A DNA stretch of 33,340 nt, from contig CALZYE010000015.1 of the NCBI GenBank assembly GCA_945830395.1, positions 1 through 33,340 on the forward strand. The letters run 5' to 3'. Below the pieces are notes generated by a model. It did no database searches. It was given only the letters and a program-made list of their open reading frames with translations, and was not told the DNA's origin. Source of the stretch: an uncultured Clostridia bacterium (GTDB taxonomy: Bacteria; Bacillota; Clostridia; Peptostreptococcales; Anaerovoracaceae). The number at the start of each line of letters is the position of its first letter. Position 1 is the first letter of the stretch. Below, one piece after another: positions 16,789 to 25,700 of this stretch. The position numbers were made by a program, and so were the translations under genes.

Positions 16789-16843
16789 AAGGAGGATAAT
16801 TTGAAAAAGTACGGATAGAAGACCTTTTATGAGGTCATTTTTT
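16789..16843 (+). promoter_or_regulatory. Possible leader mini-ORF plus attenuator hairpin before the surface protein gene
   Basis: AAGGAGGA at 16789-16796 is followed by TTG 16801 and a five-codon frame ending in TAG at 16816-16818. Directly after it, GACCT at 16821-16825 pairs with AGGTC at 16832-16836, followed by six T residues at 16838-16843. The stem is only 5 bp, so termination would be weak. The layout of ribosome site, mini-ORF and terminator hairpin upstream of a gene resembles an attenuation leader, but could be a decayed gene start. Confidence 0.35.
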
Positions 16844-16870
16844 AGTGAATTATTTTGAAAGGAGAAATTT

Positions 16871-19186
16871 ATGATAGTGAGAAAGAAATGCAGGGCAATA
16901 TCCTTATGCATAATCACCTTTATGCTTATTGGGTTGATGATTCCTATGGGAACAAAGGTAGTTCATGGGGCAGATAACATGAAAAAAATCACAATATCAG
17001 ATGACCATAAGATAAAGTACGGAGAAGGGGCTGGAGGTTATACGCTCCTAAAAAAGACATCATTTGACGATGGCATCGGAGGGAACAGACCGGTGCTTTG
17101 TATGCAGCCATCAGAGATAAGCCCTCCCAATGGAACATACACAGTCTCAAAGGCGCTTGATGATGGTGAAAGTACAGGAAAATGGAATGCCATAAGAAAC
17201 ATCGTCTATTATACACCCGGCTATCCTGGATACAGTCTTGTAAAAGATACATGGTTTAAGGGATATACAAGAGATGAAGCAATCGGAATTATGCACCTTG
17301 CAGCAAGCTATTGTAATGCCGGAAGACCGAATAATCTAAATACCTTTGGCGGAACTACCACTGCAAGTCTTCCGGATAGAATCTGGAATAAGGCAAAATC
17401 CATAGGAAATGAGCTTTGGAAGGATGGAAGTTCGATAGATGAAAATGTTCCTGCAGGCTTTAGAGTGCTTTATGTAAAGATTGGAACATATCAGGATATG
17501 GTTTGCGGATACATGAATCTTGGAAAACTGAAACTTACCAAATCCTTTGAGGGTAGTTCCCTTACAGAAGGAAACCGCTGCTACTCAAAGGCGGGGATAA
17601 CCTTTACTGTTTTTGATACGGATACCAATGCAAAAGTAGGAAGCTTTACAACAGATAAAGACGGAAAGGTAAGCCCTGCTGAAATAGAAGTGGACGAAGG
17701 AACATATAAGATAGTTGAGAGCCATTCAAAGATTGGTTACACAGGAAATGGTGATAGCAGAGTAATAAAAGTTGAAGCAGGTAAAACGGCTACTGTTACT
17801 TTTTCAGATAAGCCTATTGTAAATCCGGTAGGCTTACTTCTTCTTAAAGTAGATGATGGAACAGGTAAAGGCTATCCACAGGGAGCCGCTATACTTAAAG
17901 GTGCGGAATTTACCGTTAAATACTACGACGGATATTATTCTTCACGGGAAGAAGCGGAAAAAGGCGGTGCAGCCAAGAAAACATGGGTATTTAAGACAGA
18001 TGATAAGGGCGAAGTTTATCTTGATAAAGAAGGATACAAGGTGTCAGGAGATGAGTTATATATTAATAACGGAAAAGTCGTATTTCCCCTTGGAACTGTA
18101 ACAATTCAGGAAACAAAGGCTCCGGACGGATATCTTCTTGATAATACCGTTCATATCAGAAATATTACAGATTCATCAGATGGAAAAGCGGAAATCGTGC
18201 AGTCATATAAAGCGCCTACATCAAGAGAAACGGTGAAAAGAGGAGACCTTCTCTTTGTAAAATCGGCAGAAGGAAAAGCAAGGATGGCGAATATTCCTTT
18301 TAAGATTACTTCAAAGACCACAGGAGAAAGTCATATCGTAATTACAGATGAGAACGGGTATGTTAATACTTCCAGCAGCTGGAACCTTCATAGTAAAAAC
18401 ACCAATGCAGGAAAAACAGCTGATGACGGCATTTGGTTTGGAAAGGATAAGGAGGGAAATATTGCACCGGTAAATGATAAGCTTGGGGCTCTTCTTTATG
18501 ACAGCTACACTATAGAAGAACAGAGGTGTAAGGAAAACAAAGGCTATGACCTTGTAACAGTAAATGTAACTATTAAAAAGGACATGGTAACTGTAAATCT
18601 TGGAACCATTGATGATCCGAAGAGTCTTGAGCCAAGAATAAGCACAACGGCAACAGATGAAAAGTCAAAGACCCATAATGCAAAGGCAGAGAGCAAAGTT
18701 ACCATTATTGACAGGGTGGCATATAAAGACCTTGAAAAGGGAAAGGAATACACATTAAAAGGAAAACTAATCCTAAAAGATGAGAAGAATAAAGATATTT
18801 CCAAGCTAAAGGTTATATCAGCTTCCGAAATCAAGTTTAAAGCTAAAGAAAAAGATGGAGAAGCAGAAGTCAAGTTCACTTTTAACGGAAGGGAGCTTTC
18901 AGGAAGAGATGTGGTTGCCTTTGAATATCTTTACGATAAGGATATGGAGATTGCAAAACATGAAGATATAGAAGATAAAGGGCAAACCGTTCACTTTACT
19001 GAAGAAGAGGTACCGCCTAAAGAGACACCTAAAAAGCCGTCAGACAGTCCGAAAACAGGAGATCCTGTAAAGATTCTTCCCTGGATTATAGTAATGGTTC
19101 TTGCTGCAGGGGGAACCGTTTTTATGGCAATCAAAAGAAGAAAGAATAAGGATGATGATGCAGCCGGTATTTTAAGAAAAAAATAA
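16871..19186 (+). CDS. Sortase-anchored CnaB/VaFE-repeat surface protein
   Basis: A 771-aa cell-surface protein, probably an adhesin or mating-contact factor. Residues 1-34 are a signal peptide (basic start, hydrophobic core, cleavage near VHGA). About 40-210 resembles a thioester-type domain, with a Cys in VLCMQP (C77), but the usual TQxA glutamine is not evident (TRDEAIGIMH). About 220-575 holds two or three CnaB/SpaA-like domains with isopeptide-type motifs (ITFTVFDTDT, GTYKIVES, VTIQETKAPDGY, YTIEEQ). About 590-705 is a VaFE domain (VVAFEYLYD). The C-terminus has SPKTGD at 726-731, a membrane segment at about 736-754 and a basic tail, so sortase anchoring is expected. AAAGGAGAA precedes ATG 16871. 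Such genes are regular in Tn1549-like ICEs. Confidence 0.92.
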   Translation: MIVRKKCRAISLCIITFMLIGLMIPMGTKVVHGADNMKKITISDDHKIKYGEGAGGYTLLKKTSFDDGIGGNRPVLCMQPSEISPPNGTYTVSKALDDGESTGKWNAIRNIVYYTPGYPGYSLVKDTWFKGYTRDEAIGIMHLAASYCNAGRPNNLNTFGGTTTASLPDRIWNKAKSIGNELWKDGSSIDENVPAGFRVLYVKIGTYQDMVCGYMNLGKLKLTKSFEGSSLTEGNRCYSKAGITFTVFDTDTNAKVGSFTTDKDGKVSPAEIEVDEGTYKIVESHSKIGYTGNGDSRVIKVEAGKTATVTFSDKPIVNPVGLLLLKVDDGTGKGYPQGAAILKGAEFTVKYYDGYYSSREEAEKGGAAKKTWVFKTDDKGEVYLDKEGYKVSGDELYINNGKVVFPLGTVTIQETKAPDGYLLDNTVHIRNITDSSDGKAEIVQSYKAPTSRETVKRGDLLFVKSAEGKARMANIPFKITSKTTGESHIVITDENGYVNTSSSWNLHSKNTNAGKTADDGIWFGKDKEGNIAPVNDKLGALLYDSYTIEEQRCKENKGYDLVTVNVTIKKDMVTVNLGTIDDPKSLEPRISTTATDEKSKTHNAKAESKVTIIDRVAYKDLEKGKEYTLKGKLILKDEKNKDISKLKVISASEIKFKAKEKDGEAEVKFTFNGRELSGRDVVAFEYLYDKDMEIAKHEDIEDKGQTVHFTEEEVPPKETPKKPSDSPKTGDPVKILPWIIVMVLAAGGTVFMAIKRRKNKDDDAAGILRKK

Positions 19187-19236
19187 CTCATATGGCTGGG
19201 AAAAGAAAAGCGTAGGCATATTTTACGCCAAGGGGG

Positions 19237-19272
19237 AAGTCTGTCCATAGGGAAAAGTGGGCAGGCTTTTTC
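19237..19272 (+). terminator. Rho-independent terminator after the surface protein gene
   Basis: AAGTCTGTCC at 19237-19246 pairs with GGGCAGGCTT at 19259-19268 with three G-U pairs and a 12-base loop, then a T run. A small extra hairpin (GCGTA at 19210 with TTACGC ending near 19228) lies just upstream. Confidence 0.75.
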
Positions 19273-19356
19273 TTTCCCCCTCTCCACACCTCTCCCCCTT
19301 TAACTAATGGTTACTATCCGAAAAAGAAAAAATATATAGGCAAAGGAGAATGAAAA

Positions 19357-19449
19357 ATGAGTATACGAGTTATTACAGAAATTGGACTTACTGCATTTAT
19401 CATATGTACTGTTGTTTTTCTTCATAGCAGAAACAGAAAGAAGAGGTGA
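19357..19449 (+). CDS. 30-aa single-span membrane peptide
   Basis: ATG 19357 is preceded by AAAGGAGAA at 19342-19350. The 30-residue product has a polar start (MSIRVITE), one hydrophobic segment from about residue 9 to 21 (IGLTAFIICTVVFL) and a basic end (HSRNRKKR), so it should insert with its C-terminus in the cytoplasm. Its stop overlaps the ribosome site of the next gene. It is recognisable as a small ORF by its good ribosome site and clean topology, but the function is unknown. Confidence 0.6.
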   Translation: MSIRVITEIGLTAFIICTVVFLHSRNRKKR

Positions 19450-19454
19450 TTTTA

Positions 19455-19673
19455 ATGATGGTCAGCACAAAGATTGTGAAATTGCTAAATAAGCTTTTTC
19501 AAGCAGGTTTTACTGACGAAAAAGCCATTATATCTATGACCATGGACGATATTTTAGCCCTTTCCGGCATTAGCATATCTGATATTTCCCTGATCAATGA
19601 GCTTCAAAAGAGCATAAAAGCCGGAAGACTTATGAGTTTTCTGGGAGGAAATCAAGTGGAAAAAGAAGGATAG
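19455..19673 (+). CDS. Small helical ICE protein
   Basis: The start is ATG 19455 or the adjacent ATG 19458, with GAGGTGA at 19444-19450; a GTG at 19446 lies inside that ribosome site and is unlikely. The product has about 72 aa with several short helices: TKIVKLLNKLFQAGFTDEKA, then MTMDDILALSGISISD and a final helix. The repeated short-helix pattern with DDILALSGIS resembles a small helical-hairpin or DNA-binding module. No named family is recognised. It lies 80 bases before the giant methyltransferase/helicase gene and is probably co-transcribed. Confidence 0.7.
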   Translation: MMVSTKIVKLLNKLFQAGFTDEKAIISMTMDDILALSGISISDISLINELQKSIKAGRLMSFLGGNQVEKEG

Positions 19674-19753
19674 CAAGTAAAAGTTAGTTTAGAAGAATAC
19701 TGTAGAAAGTATCCGGTCATAGAAAAAGGATACGAAAGATAGGAGTGTGACGG

Positions 19754-22700
19754 ATGGCAAGAAGATATGAACTCATTACGGAGCTATATGAAAGAATCCA
19801 AAAGAGTGTTATAGCTCCTTCCAAATGGCAGGAATTTCTCGCATCAGCCTGTCAAAACTATAAGCTGCCCTTTGATGAGCAGCTTTTAATTTATGCCCAG
19901 CGTCCGGACGCAACCGCTGTCCTTGAAATTGAAAAATGGAATAGACTGTTTGGACGCTGGGTAAACAGAGGAGCGACGGGAATTGCTGTATTTAACAGGA
20001 GTCTTCCTAATGCAAATCGTCTAAAATATTACTTTGATATTTCAGATACTCATGAAAGTCGTCTCTCAAGAAAAGTTCCTATATGGGAAGTTGAAAAAGG
20101 AGATTATGAAGAAATTATAGAAGCACTGGAGAACAGTTTCGGAGAGATCTCTAAAAAAGAAGATTTTGCTTCTGCCCTTGTTCTTACAGCACAAAATGCT
20201 TGCAAAGACAATATAGATGACTATGTTTCAGAAATATATAAAATCCGTGAGAACAGTTTTTTAGAAGAACTGGATGAACTTAATGTTTCCGTGATATGCC
20301 AGACTCTCATTGAAAACAGTGTAGGGTATATGCTTCTTAAACGCTGCGGGCTTGACCCTGTAAAGTATTTTGATGATGAAGATTTTAAAGAAATCACCCA
20401 GTTTAATAACCGGGATATATTAAATGCCATAGGCATTGCAACAGGAGATATTTCACAGATGTGCCTTTCAGAAATATCGAAAACCGTTTTGCAAAAACGA
20501 CGGGAAGCACAAAATCGCACAGTGGAAAGAAAGCATGAAATAAAGGATAATGCAGAAAAAAGAGAAAGAGAAATAAACGAAGGGAGAAAAGAAGATGAAA
20601 GACCTATCTTACAGCGAGCTGAATGGAATGAGAATACCGAATCTGCTTCCGGGCGAGATCGGGAACCTTCACCTTGGGAAATACGCACTACTCAGGCTGA
20701 ACTATCTGAAAAAGGAAAAGAAAATCCTTTATACGAACCTATTGACCTCAGGGAAGCTTCAGGCTCATCTTCAGGAAATTCAGGATACAGCAACAAAGAG
20801 AATGCGGCTTCTAACAAAGAAGATGGCAAAAGAGGAGGGCCTTACGGAGAGCCTGAAAGAAAAGAACCACATGAAGTGGGCGGGCTTGATGACAAACATT
20901 CAAATGGTAGCAGAGGAGAGTATACTAAAGGAATTGATTTACAGTTAACGGACGAATCAGATAAGAAAGATAAGGACGCAGGTAGAAATGAACTTCCTGC
21001 GTTTTTAGATGAAACTCTCATCATGAAAGTCATTTCTAATGAGGACGATGACTTAAAGTATAGGAAGGAGCAGATTGAACTTTTCTTTGCTCTTCATAAG
21101 GATAGAGATGAGAGGGCGAAATATATAAAATCGGCATATCACGACCGCTATACAGAAATTCTCATAGGAAATAAAAGAGTAGGATATAGACCTCAGGAAG
21201 ATGGGCTTTTAATGTGGGAAGGAAGTTACCTTTCCAGAAAAAGAGAATCTGTATTTTCGTGGCAGGTTACAAGCGAATGGATTGATCAGCTTATTCTGAA
21301 AAAAGAATATCTGAAAGAAAAAAATATAGGGCAGATTGGGACAGAGGATAGCAAACAGCTGTCTTTTTTTGATGTGGCAAATATGGGATTTGAGCAGAAA
21401 GTAGAAAATCCACATGAGAAGACCATACTAAGGCTACAACAAGCTATTATTGATGAAGTCCTATGCATCGGCTCCAACGATAAAAACAGCAGACTTATTA
21501 TAACGGCATATTTTATGAAAGATAAAACCTTGAAAGAAAATGAGCTGTTTTTAAGAGAACTTTATGGAGAAAACGGAGCCGGCTTTTATTACCATGGCGA
21601 GAAGGTTTCCTTTTGGTATGACGAAAGGGGAATCAGGATAGGATATGGCGAAAGTGTAAGAAAAGAAGCGGTATATCTTTCATGGAATCAGGCTGCAAAA
21701 CGGATAAGAGAGCTTTTGGATATAGGAAGATATATGCCGGAAAGGGAGCTTTTACAGGCATCTTCCTTTGAAAGAAAAAGTATTGCAGACTCATTGTGGA
21801 ACCTGCGACAGGATTTTTCAGAAGAATCAAAGGGAAATTTTTTACCTATTATTGGCAGCATCTATGGGAAAAGACAAGGCTTTCCGGAGGAAAGCAGACA
21901 GATTGAAGAACTTCTTACTGATGAAAAAAGCTTAGATATCGTTATAGAAGAGCTTTCAGCTTTCAATAAAGCCTATGAGGAAAACCCGGAGATTCTTCGT
22001 TTTCATTTTCATCATCCAAAAGAGCTTCTTTTAAAGCTATCCGATTTAAGAAGAGAAGGCGTTATCTTTCAGGCAGAGAAAGACTTTAAGCCTCAAAGAG
22101 AATTTTTCATAACGAGAGATGAAGTTGAGAATCTTCTTCGAGGAGGTAAGAAAGACCATGATTACAGACTGGGGATATATGCCGAATATTTAAGGGAAAA
22201 GGATATAGCTTCTATTGAAAAGTTTTTGAAACGACATCACGGAGAGCACAGCGGCTATGCAGGGGGAAATGATCAGTACACCTATAGTGGAAAAGGAATA
22301 TATTTTAGCCACGGGAATATAACTACGCCTTATGCAAAGATTCAGCTTTCATGGAAAAATACCTCAAAGATTATAGAAAAACAGATAGCAAGGGGAGATT
22401 TTCTATCGGAAGAAGATAAAAAAATTATCCCTTCATATGAAAGAAAGGAGCTTGCAAAGAGCATATATCACTTCTTTTCAGAAGAAGGAAAGGAAGTAGC
22501 AAAGCCATATCCTCAAGGATTTTCATTTTGGGATGGGGTTAAGGTTATTGAGATGCAGCTTCTTGAAAGGGAAAAAACGGAAAAAATCTATGAGATGATG
22601 ATTTCCGTAATGGAGAATACCCCAAAAGGTGATAAGAAATATGACTTAAGAAAAAGCTGCTTGGAAGATATTTCAGCCTATACAGAGGGGCGCTTTACTC

Positions 22701-25700
22701 TTTTTGAAAGGCGTGAGGTGATTTTTCCTTTTACCGAAAACATAAGTGCAGATGAAAAGAGTGAGGATTTCTCCCTATCTGATGAGGTTGCAGGACACCT
22801 TCTTGATGCAGGCATTGCTGCATCAAATGAGGTTATAGAACAAGGCATCGAAGAATACAATATAGAGATTGGAAAAAATAGCGCCAAAGATATTGCTTCT
22901 CATATTAAAAATGAGCTTTTAAAAGAAGATGAAGAAAGCAAAGGGGAAGTAGAAACAGAGAAGCTGGGGCTTTCTCCTAAAACGAGAAAAAGAAAACCAG
23001 GGTTTGGGCTTATTCATCCTGAAGTGCCAAGAGATGAAAGAATTGATTTTCATATAGAAACCGAAGGGCTTCACTACGGCAATAAAAGTGAAAAGTATCA
23101 GGCAAATATAGCCGCTATTTCTACACTTAAAAAGATTGAAAGTGAAAACAGACTTGCAAATAGTGATGAACAAAAAATCCTTTCAAGGTATACAGGATGG
23201 GGAGGACTATCCGAATACTTTGATGAACGAAACGGAAAATACCTTGAGTTAAAGCAGCTTCTTTCAGAGGATGAATATATTTGTGCAAGGGCAAGCTCCC
23301 TTACATCCTTTTATACTGCACCTGAAGTCATTGAGGGCATTTATAAGGCTCTTTTGCAGATAGGATTTGAAAGGGGAAATATACTGGAGCCGTCTTGCGG
23401 GATAGGAAACTTTATAGGTATGCTTCCCAATTCTATGAAAGAAAGTAGAGTGTACGGCGTTGAAATTGACTCAGTAAGCGGCCGCATTGCAGGCCAGCTT
23501 TATCAAAACAGGCACATTTTAATTGACGGCTACGAAAATGCGAATATTCCGGACAGTTTCTTTGATATTGCTGTTGGGAATGTTCCCTTTGGAGATTTTA
23601 AGGTAACAGACAAAAAATATGATAAACATAACTTTCTTATCCATGATTATTTTTTCGGAAAGACCATAGATAAGGTTCGCCCGGGAGGAATTATTGCCTT
23701 TATCACAAGTAAAGGAACGATGGATAAGGAAAATTCTTCTGTAAGAAAGTATATTGCTCAAAGAGCAGAACTTATCGGTGCCATAAGGCTTCCCGACAAT
23801 GCTTTTTTAAAAAATGCCGGAACTGAGGTTACAAGTGACATCATATTTCTTCAAAAGAGAGATTATATAACGGATATAGAACCGGAGTGGGTACATCTTG
23901 ATACAGATGAGAACGGCATAAGGCAGAACTCATACTTTGTAAATAACCCGGATATGATTCTTGGGGATATGGTTATGAAGTCCGGAAGGTTCGGTATGGA
24001 AAGTACTTGCCGGGCATATGAGGATGCAGATTTATCAGATCTTTTATCAGAGGCGGTGCAAAACCTTCATGCAGAAATTTCTAAATTTGAAATAGATGTT
24101 ATGGATGGTTTTGATGAAGATGATTTATCTATTCCTGCAGATCCTGATGTTCGTAATTTCAGCTACTGCATAAACTCAGGAGAAATATATTTTCGTGAGA
24201 ATTCAAGGATGTATCCTGTTAAGCTTTCCGTTACGGCAGAAAATAGAGTAAGAGGCATGATTAAAATTAGAGATACCGTAAGGAAACTGATATCATATCA
24301 AAGTGAAGACTATCCGGAAAGCGACATACAAAGGGAGCAGGAAAATCTAAATACGCTATACGATAATTACACAAAAAGATACGGGCTTCTTTCAGGTCGT
24401 GGCAACAGCCTTGCATTTTCAGAGGATGCAAGTTACTGTCTTCTTTGTTCTCTTGAGATATTGGATGAGGAGGGGAAACTGAAAAGAAAGGCGGATATGT
24501 TCACGAAAAGAACTATTCGCCCTCATAAAGCTGTATCAAAGGTGGATACGGCAAGTGAGGCACTGGCGGTATCTATTTCTGAAAAGGCAAAGGTAGATAT
24601 AGGATATATGGAGGAGCTTTCAGGAAAAAGCGAGGAAAAGCTTGAAGAAGAACTTTCAGGTGTAATCTTTAGAGATATCTCCTGCAGTGAAAAGGCAGAA
24701 GATATTCCTGATTCATATTTAGATATTACCCGATTTTCTTTTGTAACAGCAGATGAATATCTTTCCGGAAATGTGCGAAGAAAGCTTCGCATGGCAAAGG
24801 CATTAAAGGAAGCTTTACCACCCGAAAAGAAAGAATGGATAGATGTGAATATCAGTGCTTTAGAAAAGGTGCAGCCGGCAGAACTTACAGCAGCGGAAAT
24901 AGGCGTAAGAATTGGAGCAAACTGGGTACCGATAGATGTCTATGAAGAATTCATATTTGAACTTCTTGGAACAAATAGTTACGCAAGGAGACGAATGAAA
25001 ATTCTTTGCCCTTCTTGCAGCGGGCAGTGGAACATATCGGAAAAGCGAGCCGACAGAAGCAATGTAAAGGCGTTTACCACTTACGGTACAAAGCGAATGG
25101 ATGCTTACAATATCTTTGAACAAACCCTGAACCAAAAGGATGTCAGGGTTTTTGATTATATATTAGATGAAAATGGGAACAAAAAAGCGGTGCTTAACAA
25201 AAAGGAGACTGCCATTGCACAAGACAGACAGGAACTTATAAAGTCAAAGTTTTCCGAATGGATATGGAAGGACATAGACAGAAGAGAAAGGCTTTGCAGG
25301 ATATATAACGAAACCTTTAACGCTGTAAGACCAAGAGAGTATAGTGGGGAGCATATTAATTTCATCGGAATGAATCCAGAAATAACCCTTAGAAAACATC
25401 AGGTAAATGCCATTGCTCATATTATGTATGGAGGAAACACTCTTCTTGCTCATGAGGTTGGAGCAGGAAAAACTTATGAAATGGTGGCTGCTGCCATGGA
25501 GATGAAAAGACTTGGACTTTGTACCAAATCACTTGTCGTTGTACCGAACCATATTACAGAGCAGTGGGCAGCTGAATGGCTACAGCTGTACCCTTCTGCA
25601 AATATTTTGGTTGCAACCAAAAAAGACTTTGAAAAGAGAAATAGAAAGAAGTTTTGTGGCAGAATCTCAACAGGAGATTATGATGCCGTTATTATAGGGC

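Noticed and set aside
17853-18101. 82-codon forward frame inside the surface protein gene
   Set aside because: Unlike the TnpV frame, it matches no family I recognise and has no clear ribosome site.
20221-20688. 155-codon minus-strand frame under the giant gene and TnpV start
   Set aside because: Ser/Phe/Leu-rich antisense product typical of shadows of Glu/Lys/Arg-rich coding sequence, no ribosome site.
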